Source of the DNA: Trema orientale
Lineage: Eukaryota; Streptophyta; Magnoliopsida; Rosales; Cannabaceae
Assembly (NCBI GenBank): GCA_002914845.1
Contig: JXTC01000022.1
Coordinates: 1,362,456-1,426,455 of the forward strand
Direction: 5' to 3'
DNA: 64,000 bases
The position numbers and the translations under genes were made by a program. Each line of letters opens with the position of its first letter. Position 1 is the stretch's first letter. Shown in pieces: positions 12,792 through 24,788 of the stretch. The notes under the pieces were generated by a model. The model was given only the letters and a program-made list of their open reading frames with translations. It ran no database searches and was not told the origin of the DNA.

Positions 12792-13842
12792 CATGGGAAT
12801 TAAATTTATGGATAATAAACTAAATATAGTCTGTAATAATTAATTAAAATTTGAGATCTTTAAATAAATATTATTAGTACGGCCCATTGACATTGAGAAT
12901 ATAGTAGTTTTATGTAGGCAATTGATGTGTTGACATCATAATAGAGGTATTTTATCTAATTTGATTATATAGGACTAGATTAAACATAATTTGAATATCA
13001 CATAAATTCTGTTGACTGTTAAGCATTCAAATAATGTCACTAAATGATCATACATAGAAACTCTTGAATTTGCTCGATGGCATTATCAAGCTTCTGTTTA
13101 TAGTTGTCACGAGCAATCTCTACCTCTGTGAGAAGTGATTTCTTGGCGGCGAGCTCCCTGGCAGTATCTTTAGCCTTCTTTTAGTTATTAAAAGTACAGG
13201 TAATGGATGGAGCATTCTCATTGTAGTCCTTGAGAGCATAGAGAGAAGCCTATAGAAGAAAGGAAATAAGCTCGAAGCTAGCGAGAATACATACTATTAT
13301 ACATGGAAGTAAGTATAAGAAACTCACCGAAGTGAGGAGTTGGGTCAAAGTTTGCGGGATATCGGTCCCAGACATTTCATCGAGCTTCTGCCACTACTCA
13401 GTTGAAATTACGTCCTCTAAGCTCGCGGTTAAGCCATCCTTGAACTGCTGAATAATCCCGCTCTTTGAGCCCTTCTTACTCAACTTTCTCGCATCCTTCA
13501 TAAGGCCTTCAGGGGAATCTATCTCAAACTTCTTGGCGGGCTGCTCGCCGATAGCAATACACTTACCTTTCCTCTTTACCTGCTTGCTGGCTTGCAAACT
13601 AGAAGGAATTTTTCTAAAAGATCCCACAATTGGCTGTCTGGGAGTGACGGAAGTAGTTGGAGAACTGAGGCTTGTTCGAAGCCGCTGACCTCTCAATGCC
13701 GGAGATTTTGGCTTTTTTGATCTTTGGCTATTTAAGCTTCATCTCGGCACCTTTCGAGTAGGTGAGGTTCCCAAAGGTAACTTTGGCGACCTGATCCTTA
13801 GGGCACCTCAAGAGCTTTGCATCTTTTACCCAAAGACAAGAG
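12792..13842 (-). other. Transposon-like coding fragment, minus strand, unrecognised
   Basis: Two minus-strand pieces have protein-like composition. One is 13394-13696: Ser/Thr-rich, then Lys-rich. The other is about 13035-13190: a heptad-like helical piece containing the segment KSLLTEVEIARDNYKQKLD. Between them lies non-coding sequence. Their setting among LTR remains, and the long coiled-coil character, suggest a decayed transposon-associated gene rather than a host gene. I do not recognise the family. 12792-13020 is plain AT-rich DNA. Confidence 0.35.
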
Positions 13843-14530
13843 TGTTGGAAATTCCAAAAGATACTTTTACCGAAAACAATTTCTGTAGTTTTATAAACAA
13901 ATTAAGAACGCAGCGAAATTAGTATTTTAAAATTTTTCTTGAAACTTTACAAAACAAAATATAGAATCACTGATCTAACATAAATCAATTCATGGATATT
14001 GGTTTAGATCAAACTTGGAAACGCTTCACAACCATTGAACCTTCTCGTCCATTCTTTGGAGCCTGTTGAATGATCTGGTATGTGAGTACCTTCTTGATTC
14101 CCAATAAGAGGCGAGTGAAACGATCTGGAAGACACTTTTTCTTCTCATTGACTGCACATCTATGACCATGATATCTCTCCTTCAGCAGCGATGAACGAGC
14201 TCGGGATTTCTCCCGCGGTGGCTCGATTCTCTCACTTTTTTTTTCCCTCTGTTTCACATGAAGTATAGTTATTGTGCTTGTAGTAGGCATGTGGCTAATG
14301 TATATATACTTTTCTCTAAGTATTAGAGAGGTATAAACCGTATTAGGCTTATTGGGCTCAACTTACCATTCAATTAGTATTGAGCTGTTTGTGAGCTAGA
14401 CAAGGGATCTTATAGATCCAAGTAGTCTAAGCTCTAATGGACCAATCACCTATAATTATAATTAACTCTTAACTATGATTGAGCCTTGTCCATTAATATT
14501 GGGGCACTCCATTATAGGCCCAATATTATT
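13843..14530 (-). mobile_element. LTR-like remnant, probably Ty1/copia, minus orientation
   Basis: Read on the minus strand the segment ends in GGAATTTCCAACA, preceded by a GCTGCGTTCTTAATTTG block of the kind seen near the 3' ends of copia LTRs. Its upstream part (about 14380-14530) matches the 19725-19880 stretch of the element at 18792 in order and wording: ATTGGGCCT, then GGATCTAT(A/T)AG, then CCCTTGTCTA. The element is broken, non-coding and old. The exact 5' end was not found. Confidence 0.45.
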
Positions 14531-15557
14531 GTTATGCTAAATGCATATACGTAAAATAACCGTAAGTACACGAGTCGTAAACAAGTAATAAAGTGATTAG
14601 TATCATTGTGTGTTAAATTGCCGCTAAGTACCAGAATTATCGCGACCTCACTTTATATAGGCAACCAAACTAATTGAATTTGTAATTAAATAAATACAAA
14701 TATAAAAATAAAATATGGAGACTTCTATGCACAAATGTACTAAGGGATTGAATTTACCTAACTATCAATTATGTCTTTTAATCACCAATTACATTCTAAT
14801 CAACTATTCCTAGTTTATGAGCTAAGAATCCGAAGATATTTTTATCCCTTCTCTGAGTGCCGAGTGAAATCATTCCTAAATCCTGGTTCTAATATCTTTA
14901 TTTCGAACCTAGAAATTAAGAATTCATTATATTCAATGGTTCTTTGATTATGGCTTCAAAGGAAATTAAAGATTCTCTCAAACTCTACAAGTCTTAGGTT
15001 ATATTATCCTATGGTAGTTTCTAGAATTTTCTTTCTCAAATGCCGAATTCTAGAAATCAAATCATCCAACTAGTAGCTAATTAATTGAGAAGCATTAAGT
15101 ATGTAATAGCATAAATAAAAATTCTAGAACAATATCAAAGAACATATTGGAAATCAAGACATAGAATCAAAGTTTAAGTTACATCATACATCAAGCATAT
15201 AACAATTAATTCAACATAGGAGAATTCAATACAAATCTCAACAAGAATTTCATATATCCAAACGTATTCAGTAATCAAGCATAATATAAAATTCAAATGA
15301 GACTAGGATGAGAAAAACTCTTTTGTGGAGGTAGAACTTCAAGCAACTCTGTCAAACTTTCTCTCCAAATTTTAGCTCCAAAGCTCTCCTCTCTCTATGA
15401 ATTTTGAGCTCTCAAGTGTATGTCTTCTCTCCAATACTCCAGTGTAGGATGAGAAAAACTCTTTTTGACTTTAGGCCAGGATTTTTGTCAGAAGCCATTC
15501 TCTTACTGGTTAAATTTTTCATCATATAGCAATATGACTGAATTTTGGGCTCATTTT
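14531..15557. other. Repeat-like non-coding DNA
   Basis: No gene is seen. The stretch holds a small direct repeat, GATGAGAAAAACTCTTTT near 15308 and again near 15447. Its wording (GTAAGTACACGAGTCGTAA, ATCGCGACCTCAC near 14560-14650) reads like the leader of a decayed retroelement, but no ends or domains could be assigned. Confidence 0.35.
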
Positions 15558-15927
15558 AGAGAAATTTACACTAAATACCTATTTTTGTGCCTTATATTTT
15601 ATAAATACCAAAAGTACTCGTTTTTAATATATGTTTTATGTGTAAATATAGTTGGTATATATTCATAATGTAAGTTTTTGCCTATAGTTTATATTTACAA
15701 TATAAATTGATATTTATAGTATATATTTTGAAATTCATACCAATTTTTAAGTATAATTTTTAATCATGAAATATATGTTGTGGTATATATTTTATGTATA
15801 AAACAGTTGTGATATACATTTCTCCAAAAATTGGTATAAAAATGAGTATTTGTAAAATAAAAATAAAAAAATGGCTTTTTTAAAAAAAAATATACTCAAG
15901 AAAATGGGTATTCATGCACCTTTCTCC
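15558..15927. mobile_element. Foldback MITE, about 370 bp
   Basis: The left end (AGAGAAATTTACACTAAATA) is mirrored by the right end, which reads GGAGAAAGGTGCATGAATAC in reverse complement. The inner stems rich in TGGTATATATT are also inverted. CATTTTA occurs just outside both ends, compatible with a target duplication. A related element lies at about 28235-28683. Non-autonomous and non-coding, possibly Mutator-like. Confidence 0.55.
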
Positions 15928-16789
15928 ATTTTAAGTAAATTTCTATTTTTCAAATGTTGTAGTAAAATGACTAGTTTATCAGTGTATATACTAAGTGTAA
16001 AATATGATGTATCTTATATAAAAATCAATATACATAGTACATAAAATAAAGCTGGTATATATGTAGATATACTAAGTGTAAAAATATACATTCGATCACT
16101 TAGCTACAATAAGAGAAAAATGGACACTTACTAAAATAAAGTATAAAAAATAGACACACATTCTAATTTCTCGAAATTTTATGACATTTTTTTTCTAAAA
16201 GACAATAAAGCCCCTAAAATATTGATATCCGAACAACTATTTTTTCTTTTTCTTTTCTTTTTATTTTTTCAAAATAACATTTTAAAACTATTGCCAGATA
16301 AATACATTATTAAAAGTATTTTTCAATGTAAAAAAATGTGATTTTGATAACCAAATTTTGAAACATATGTAAGCATATTTTAGATATTTTACGTACAAAT
16401 TTGAACAAAATGGTACACATATTATACTTTTAGGTATAACAGTCTGAGTGCTTTCAATATGATCCTATGACCCCATGATAGAATTACTAATAGCATGGTA
16501 GTAAAAGCATTAATATTATAGTAATGAAGAGTCATGATTTTTTGCAATCGGACAATAAAGCATTTTTTTTTTTTCTTTTAGAGAATGATTATCGTTGCAA
16601 GTAGTCATAGTCACACAAAGGTTATACTCAAAATTACAGGCCATGATGTATAATATTTTTTAACCACTTATTTTCAAAGCAAACATACTACATCATTGGG
16701 TAAATTTTGGGAATAAATTTTAGACTTCTTTCAAAATTTCAGCCCCAAAGTATCAAAAATTAAAAAATTCAGATGAGCCAAATTTAGTA
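15928..16789. other. AT-rich intergenic DNA
   Basis: Nothing coding is visible. Short TATAC/GTATA inverted motifs near 16030-16100 look like scraps of the neighbouring MITE family. Confidence 0.4.
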
Positions 16790-17060
16790 AATATTTAGAA
16801 AAATACTATTTTCTCTTCAAAATTAGTATTTTTCAATAGTAGTTGAGATAATCGATCAAGTTATCTAAGATAAGTTAATCGATTACTTCAAATATCTCAT
16901 CAATTAATAAAAAATAGTATTTTTCTAAACACTTCTAAAATAAAACTCTTTAAATTAAAATCCAGGATTTTTCAAACATTTTCAAAATTCGGAATTTTTC
17001 AATTTTTTGGAAAATTATCATAAAAATCAAATTTTCTCTAAATTTTATGTCTCTAATATT
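16790..17060. mobile_element. Foldback repeat of the TTTAGAAAAATACTATTTT family
   Basis: The stem TTTAGAAAAATACTATTTT (about 16794) is mirrored by AAAATAGTATTTTTCTAAA at about 16910-16935. The loop holds ATCGATCAAGTTATCTAAG-like sequence and its partial inverse. Close relatives of the whole block occur at about 29650-29840 and 36950-37180. A non-coding dispersed family. Confidence 0.5.
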
Positions 17061-18791
17061 ACTTTTATGTTCACAACTTCAAGAGACATCAAGTCACCCT
17101 AGCTAAACTAATCCTACTAAAAGTTTAAAAAAATTAATTTTAATATTCACTCCCCCTCCCTCATAATTTCTAAATTAATTTTACTCTTTTCACACCCCAT
17201 TAGTTTCGTAGATTTCAAAAGTTCCATAATTATTTTTATCATTTTCCCATTCATGGTCTTGTTTTCCATTTTTTTTTTCTTCTTCTTCTCACACTCCCAC
17301 TATCTTCCTCCTTTTTTCTCAGAATTTCATAATTCTTATTCTTTACATCTCATACCCCAATTCATCCCATCATTTTTCTTTTCTTTTTTTTTTATTTATA
17401 AATTTCGGAAAAGTCCATTTCATTCGTCATTTTTATTTTCCTTCAAGACTTCGGAAAATGGCTGATTTTTTTTAGTGATTAAAATAAATATTTTCTTACG
17501 TTTGGATTTCTTTCGTTCATCCATTCATATACAGAACAAAAAGATAAAAAAGGTCAATTCGAAAACTGTTTTTAAGATCTGAATTTCGAAAAAAAAAAAT
17601 TCAGTGTTTTGGATCATAAAAATAAAGGGAATAATTTTTATTATACATGATTTCAACAGCATTCCGTAACTTTTTTTTGGCAACAAATATATGTACATGG
17701 TTTATGAATTAAGATCTTCTTTGGGTAACGAATCTAAAATTCTTCGAGAAACACAGATAAAAAAGAATGCCAATGCCCTCCGTCAGACTGAGGAGAATGA
17801 ATCTACATCTGCATGAGTTGGAAAAGGGGGAAGGAATTTTTACACTTTCGTCTGACGGTCACATTATGTTTGAAGTGGTTCTAATTTTTTTCCTAATGAA
17901 TGATGCATTGAAACCACATAAATCAATAGCAAAAAGCTTAAAATACCAAAAACCATAACTGCTTATTCAAAAATCTCTTTTATGACATTCATATGAATTT
18001 AAATATATACGATTTAAATTTAAATGATTTTCAATGAATTTAAATGAATTTTCATATGATTTTAAATATATATACGTTCATACATTTTAGACATCAATAA
18101 TTACACTGATTTTGACGTAAGTTCTTTGATATATGTATTATTGTGCTTCTAACTCAAAATCATAATTTATTTGTACAATCGTCCAAAAAATTCAATCTGC
18201 TTCATATCCATCCTTTATGTTTTTCATATTATTTTATTTTAACTTTTATGTTTGTTGTATTGTATTTATCTATAAAATACGCATCGAGCAGGTCATGTAG
18301 ATTGTTCTATTTTTTCTCTTTAATTTAAACAAAATGCAAAAGATTCATGGAGACATTACGATTTTTCGTTCATTAGATATTATTGTAATTTATTGTTTAC
18401 TTAAAGTGTATCTTTATCGACACAAGATTATCTAAGGAAAAAAAAACACCAGATTTCAGCAGTTTTCTTATTATTTTTCCATGATCTAGATCTAGTTTGC
18501 CCAAAAATTCCACAATATATGCCTTCTTTTTGTTTTCCATAATTTGCATTGTGCAAATATTCAATACAATGCAAATTAAGGTTCTCAAATCTCCATCACG
18601 CGACCCAATAGATTTCTCAATTCCCCTTTGTTTCTTTCTGATTTCTTTTATTTGATTTCTAAATGATAAGGATAAGAATCGACTAAATTGGCATGAACTT
18701 GAAAACTTACTAATTATTTTCCTTCCGAAATGCCTCCGGCGATTGAATTCGCATCCTCCAAAGGAAAGGTACACGGTCCTGTATCTCTTTT
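17061..18791. other. Intergenic DNA, pyrimidine-rich then AT-rich
   Basis: A CT-rich stretch at about 17145-17450 produces a 70-codon Phe/Ser-rich frame that is compositional, not a gene. Near 18000-18070 there is a run of short ATTTAAAT/GAATTTAAAT repeats. A 125-codon minus-strand frame at 18397-18774 is Lys/Ile-rich with no recognisable domain and no support from splice sites or context. Confidence 0.4.
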
Positions 18792-20400
18792 TGTTGGGAT
18801 ATTTGACCTAAAAAGTAGATTTCTAATTTTACTCTTTTAGTGTAAACAACTTTCTCTTATGTGCAATTATGATATTTGATAGATTAAACTGTCTCTGTTG
18901 AATAGTTTATTTATCTGAAAAAGATTCCATGACTTTATTTGTGTATAAAGAAATAAATATGATTAAGTGTTAATTATGGGGAGACTTCTTTCTTTATCTA
19001 AGTCTAAATGAACTAGTTCACAATCTGTAAATAAAGATTGAATACTTTATTCACTAAAGATTGTAGTGTTTGTCTATCTCAACAGGAATGATATATCTCA
19101 AATCATTGAAGTGTCTGACTTCTGATAGAAGCACTAGTACAACATAAATAACTTATGTGTATTAAACATGACTAGGTAATATAAAGAATTGGAGTGCCGT
19201 AATTTAATTCTTATATTACCATAAACTAGCTCTTAGCATATAGATCTTAATCCTTGATGTTTTACTGGACTTGCTTTCATGGGTTATAGCTTTTTGATTT
19301 GTTAAAAGACTAACCTCTATAAAATTAGAGGTGAACTCTGGCATATTGGAGGTTATGGCTTATGAATTGATGGGAACACCAAATAGTTAAAGACACTATA
19401 CATTAATGCCACTTTAGGTTTTTTCAAGATTCATAAAATAATTAAATCTAAGATCTTAGTATTCACTTTGTAAATTGGTTGATAATTTTGTCTAAATGGC
19501 CATTGAGGATAAAATTATCGACAACATTATTCCTTGATAGAAAGATAGTAACTAAAAGGTAAATATGTGTTGGAGGGGCATTACAGTAATTTCACCTATC
19601 CAACTACAGCATTGTATAGGGATACTATATGTGGTATAAAATATGCTAGATGGATCAGTTAATCAAAGCTAGTTGATTAAATCTCTATAAAAGACATGCT
19701 ATTTAATCTAAAAGTGCAGTATTGGGCCTTTAGTAGAGTGTCCTCTTTACTAATGGTATTTACATAAATACCATAGTAAGAGTTATTATGTATTTATCAC
19801 ACTATTGAGGTTTAGATTATTTGGATCTATTAGGTCCCTTGTCTAACTCAATAAAGCTTAATTACTAATTACATCAGCGTATTTTAAATTTATTATTTTT
19901 CCATACTCATTATGATAATTATCTCTAATTACACTTTTTTAAACACATGATAATAACATGATTTTATGCTTAACATTATAAGATTCTGTATACTTTGATA
20001 GAGAATGATACAATAATGTATTTCCTAATTTTATGAGTTATTAGTCTCTCCATTGTGAGAGTCATTAGCCTCTCTATTGTGAGAAGTCTTTTTTGTTGTG
20101 TTTGCCAAAGGTAAAATTATGACTACTCTTTCCGAGAGGATACTCCAAGGATAGTAAAAGGTAAAAGCTGTAAATGATCTTATAACTTGGGCTAAGTATG
20201 TTGATTAAAATCTCCGAATATTAGAGTCGAGTGTATTGACAGCGGATCATAAGCTCTTAATAATGGTTGTATACATATGACATTTCAAAATTTTGTCATT
20301 TACTATTGGATACATTTAGTTTATTGTACTCTTTTCCTGGTGTTTTAGTTAAACGTATGTATTGTCATACTTATAAAGCGGCACATGATTTAATTAAGTT
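18792..20400 (+). mobile_element. LTR-like element, probably Ty1/copia-related
   Basis: Begins TGTTGGGATATTTGACC, a typical LTR start. It carries CTATAAAAG (about 19687), which could serve as a TATA box, and shares an ordered block (19725-19880) with the minus-strand remnant at 13843-14530. The right end is uncertain. TTACA at 19933, followed by CTTTT as at the left flank (18787-18791), would give a 1142-bp LTR with a 5-bp duplication, but CTTTT is low complexity. Non-coding. Confidence 0.4.
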
Positions 20401-20689
20401 CATTTTAGGATTAGACGATAGCTAATTTGGTTGGAAGAATATTCTCCTCTAATAGAATCTGTTATTGTAAATGAGACGACATTTTTATAATAACAACAGA
20501 TTCGCTCATAAAAAAGTAAATAAATATTTTGTTATTTTAGTATTTATTTTTTTATTTCTTAGGTATGTTAAAACATTTATTAAAAGATAGAAAAACAAAT
20601 AGTTATTGAAAATCAAGTATCAAAAACAAATTATTAAGTTAAAGGTGTTAATCAGTCCAAATTATAATCGGTTTTACTTAGGGAAAATT

Positions 20690-21030
20690 AGATATTATAG
20701 GGTGTTTCAGAAAAAAAAATTGAAAAATACAGCAATTTTGTATTTTTTGAAGTGCGGTACAGTTTTTATTAGAAAAATACTATTTTTAAAAAAATATTTA
20801 AAAAAATACCATTTTTTATAATAGTAATTAGTTTCTGATAACCAATTTTCAGAAACTGGTAACTGGTAACCAAAAATATTTATAACTAGTATATAACTGA
20901 TAACCAGTAACCAATAACCAGTTTATAGAAATCGGTAACTAGTAACTATTTTAAAAATAATATTTTTCTAAATATTTTTAAAAAGTGATATTTTTGTAAT
21001 AAAAACTGTACGAAAATTAGAAAAAGACCT
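20690..21030. mobile_element. Foldback element with GGTAACTGGTAACC-type centre
   Basis: The arm starting GTACAGTTTTTATTAGAAAAATA (about 20757) is mirrored by the block ending TAATAAAAACTGTAC (about 21009). Between the arms is a tract of short direct and inverted motifs (TAACTGGTAACC, AACCAGTAACCAATAACCAG, 20828-20950). The same kind of motif makes up the long array at 34.4-36.5 kb. Non-coding. Confidence 0.6.
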
Positions 21031-22566
21031 GACTTCCGTATTTTTGTAATTTTTTTGATTTTTGTAGGTATAAGTTTTAAAAACCTTTTTACTTATTCTA
21101 ATCCTGAACACAATATACCATCTCTAAGTCCAAGTATTATTAAACGATGATTTGAAAAAAAAAAAAAAAATTCAACAACAAGAAACAAAAACCTATGGAT
21201 GTTTAACTTAATTGGTGATTTTCAGAGTTTATCAACGCTATTTCCTTCTGAGCACTTTTCTAAGTCAATAACGTAAGCGGCCAGTGGCCTAGATGCCTCC
21301 CATCTCAAATTGCATTGAGAAAAGATAAAGAGAGACGATATTGAATAACACAATTTTGAACTGTATTCTTTTTCCCTTTTTTCTTTTTTTTTTTTTTTGA
21401 GAAATCAATTTGAACAATATGGCTAATAACACAATTTTTTGCAACAAACTACACATATAGTGATTTTATTTTATTTTTTAAAAAAGACGATGGTGATGTT
21501 AGGAAAAAAAAATAAAGCATTCCTGATATGTTAACTTCCATATGTATAGTTCTCTTTTTTACCTTTTTCGTTAATATCCGTGAGCGTAGGTCAAGTATAA
21601 CCATCGTAGAAAAAGGAGGTTCTAGCTAGTTTCAATTATATATAATAAATGTATATATTCACATACGCATATATAACATGTACAAAACAAGGAAACGAAT
21701 GATTCAACTTGGAATCTTGGCATGAAAAGGCAATATATTAACCAATTAAGTCAAGTTTGTGACCAATTAGGTACTTAGGAAGTGCTTATATGGTATACTC
21801 CTCATCTTTGGAGGAAAAAAAGAAGCTTGTAGCATGTAATGGCAGAAAAGATCTATTGCAATTACAAACCTTGAACAACCTTTAAATTAAAATTAAGGGA
21901 GGATGATATATAGCGTGTAAGAGACCATGAGCTAAGAAACATTCCAATCCAAAACAGAACAAGAAAAAGTTTGTTCTCGATTGTATCGAGACTAGAGATT
22001 ATATAATGCCTTTGCCGCACATTTATATGAATAAATATTGACATATATAGAGAGCCATAGGTGACTAAGGCATATAGGCTGTGACCTTCTCTTCAACCTC
22101 TCCTTCCCGTTGTTAAAATAATCCATAGAGAAAGTGAAAAAAAAAAAGGGCTTTGAGTAGAAAGCAAGCAACAAAAAAGTAGATGATCCAACACAAAAAA
22201 CCACACTTCGATTTTTTTCCCAAATGCGAAGCAAGCATATATGCCATATTTGCATGTCTTAGAAAAACAATATTACTCTACTTAAAAATTAAAAAAAAAT
22301 GATTGAGAAGGAATTGATCGAACAACTTCCCATAAAATACACTCTGCCCTTTGTCCTTTTTGCCCTTTTCTGTATTCCTTCAAACGCACTTATCTAAGCA
22401 AAGTGACTGTATAGCAAAGTTGGACCGCTAAAGAATCAATCTTTATGGCCAACCCCAGCCACCTGTCTATAACATTTGCCCCTTCTTTGGGCAATTCTAG
22501 GCAAGTCCAAGCTGGACCTTCATATATATAATGTGTGTGTATATATACGTGTACATATATATTCCA
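21031..22566. other. Intergenic DNA upstream of the X8-domain gene
   Basis: AT-rich. Short open frames overlap on both strands without domain features. I see no RNA gene or defined mobile element. The downstream end grades into the promoter of the gene starting at 22691. Confidence 0.4.
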
Positions 22567-22576
22567 TTTATATAAG
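22567..22576 (+). promoter_or_regulatory. Probable TATA box of the X8-domain gene
   Basis: TTTATATAAG lies about 115 bp before the ATG at 22691. This implies a leader of roughly 85-90 nt, a normal plant arrangement. Confidence 0.5.
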
Positions 22577-22690
22577 CTCACTTGCTCAGTACTTTGCTTC
22601 TAGTCTTTTAAGTTCTTTGTGGGATTTGGGAGAGCTAAAGTTCAGAAGCTTAAGTATAGGGCGTTGGGGCATTGTTGGGACTTGGGAGTC

Positions 22691-24788
22691 ATGAAAAGAA
22701 GCCGTAATCAGTGCCTAAGGGCTTGCAATATCCTTCTTCTCTATTTCGTAGTGGCAGCCATTTCCTTCTCTCATTGTGGTAAGCCCTAATTTGTAATGCA
22801 CTAAACTTATTGTAAAGTTAAGAGTGTTTCTCTTGCTTACTAAGACCACATTATGATCTTTTGTCCTAATTTTATTTCATTTCTATTGTTTCTAAACGTT
22901 TTATTTATCCTTGAGATCACAATCTATATAGATGTCAATCATTGTTTTATGCGCTACATTAACTGTTTGAATCCATGGTTCCAGCTACATTAATATGCAA
23001 TTTAGAAGTGGAAATATGAAAAGATTTATAAATATATGGATGCCCCATCATTAGAAAAAAATTCTTTCATTAGTAAAAGAGTGATTCGCATGCACCACCG
23101 TCAAAATGGATAAAAAAAGAAGCCACCAATTCTCTACAAGAACAGTCTAGTGACAAAAGTGTGCCGAAGACACCACCGATATACATAAAGAATATTTAAT
23201 ATACTACACTTATGCTTAAACTTGAGATTGAAAAAAAAAAAAAAAAAAGGAGAGAGAGTATGATTTGTCATTCCCTCCTTGTGAAGCAAACATAACTATA
23301 TATTTTATTCAAATATAACTTTTCAAATATTACATATTTATGCTCAATATATGCACTTACAAATTTGACAGGCCTCTCAATTTTCTCTTTTTATCCGCTA
23401 ACTGTAGATGCTAGAAGATCATCAAGAAGACTACTAAACAGAGCTCAAGTTACACATAAGAACAGTTTGTTCCTCATGACTGCAGCAAAGTTAAATTTAG
23501 TGAACTACTTGAACTTTGATTCGACCTCGGATTCGTCCAACTCGGGATCCTATGGTGTGAGTTCACCATTTACTTTGCCACCTTATGATTCATTAGCTCC
23601 AATTCCCTTGCCCGAAAATGCCCCCCCATATTGTATATACCCTCCCAATACTCCACAAACCCCCTCAACCACTAACCCCACTCCAATACCAATAGGTTAC
23701 ACACCAACTCCACCCTACCTCCCACCAGCTCTTCCCATTCAAAACCCACCTCCAGGCCCAACAGGTGAGTTCCCAAGCCCAACAGGTACGTTCCCGAGCC
23801 CCACGGGTGAAATCCCGAGCCCCATGGGTGAAATCCCGAGCCCAACGGGTGAGATCCCGAGCCCTACGGGTGAAATCCCGAGCCCACTGGGATTTTCTCC
23901 CAATCCACCCGAAACAGTTCCAAGCCCACCAGAGATCCTGCCGAGCCCAACTATTCCAAGCCCATCAGAACCCATTCTTAGCCCACCATATTATGAGCCC
24001 AGCCCACCAGGTTTTGGCCCAAGCCCACCTTCTACTGTTCCATCTCCTTTTGGGTTTGTCCCAAGTCCACCGGTGTTTCTACCTCCAATTGTGTACCCTC
24101 CACCAATCGGGCGACCCCCTCGAAATCGGGCCCCAAGCATAGCCCTATGGTGTGTGGCTAAGCCTTCTGTGCCTGACCCGATCATTCAAGAAGCAATGAA
24201 CTATGCTTGTGGGTCTGGAGCAGATTGTGATTCCATCCAGCCCAGTGGGTCGTGCTTTGAGCCCGACTCGTTGATTGCACATGCTTCCTATGCGTTCAAT
24301 AGTTACTGGCAGAGAACAAAGGTGGCTGGTGCCACGTGTGAGTTTGGAGGAACGGCCATGCTAGTCACAGTTGATCCAAGTAAGTTATATTCATTTATTT
24401 TTTTGCAAATAACCAATGTTTTTCCTTTTTTTCTCTCTTATACCCTTCGTGGCCACCTTTCCCACAAACAATAAAAGAAATTTCAAGACTTAAGTAATGC
24501 TAATTTATGAATAAGACAAATCAATCATAATGACAGACACCGAATACAAAATGATACTCTGCTTGCACATGACGTGACTAAACACTAATATAAAGACATT
24601 AAAATTTTAACTTTGCATAAAATTCCATTTTTCTTTTGTCTAGTTGCATATTATTTGCTTGTTTGAATCTTTAGTGAGAAATTATTTGATCTATAAGTTT
24701 GGAATATTAAAATGAAAATACTAATCTTTCTTTTTGTTTGGTTTGTCTATACATAGGCTATGATGGGTGCCACTTTGTCTACTACTGA
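22691..24788 (+). CDS. X8/CBM43 domain protein with Ser-Pro-rich (extensin/AGP-like) region
   Basis: Three exons: 22691-22778, 23408-24379 and 24757-24788, giving 363 aa. An alternative in-frame acceptor at 23372 would add 12 residues (375 aa). I prefer 23408 because a strong pyrimidine tract precedes it. Exon 1 encodes a signal peptide with the hydrophobic core NILLLYFVVAAISFSHC. Next comes a long Pro/Ser-rich region with repeats of the GEIPSPTG and SPPG types (O-glycosylation candidates). The C-terminus is a complete X8 domain: ALWCVAKP, YACGSGADCDSI, GSCFEPDS, then ATCEFGG, with all six expected cysteines. The last, in DGCHFVYY, comes from exon 3. X8/CBM43 domains bind beta-1,3-glucan (callose), so a secreted wall or plasmodesmal protein is inferred. 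The protein ends right after the domain, so unlike PDCB proteins it has no GPI-anchor signal. Exons 2 and 3 join in phase (A|GC, Ser). Confidence 0.9.
23758..23900 (+). repeat. In-frame tandem repeat coding for GEIPSPTG units
   Basis: Six or so 21-bp units of the type GGTGAAATCCCGAGCCC sit within exon 2 of the X8-domain gene. Each encodes seven residues. The units are nearly identical, so copy number is likely to vary between alleles. The inverted Gly-rich frame on the other strand is only its shadow. Confidence 0.8.

Noticed and set aside
23739-24185. Gly-rich minus-strand and Ala/Gln-rich plus-strand frames in the X8 gene
   Set aside because: They are shadows of the Pro/Ser repeat. The real frame continues into a complete X8 domain with correct splice sites.
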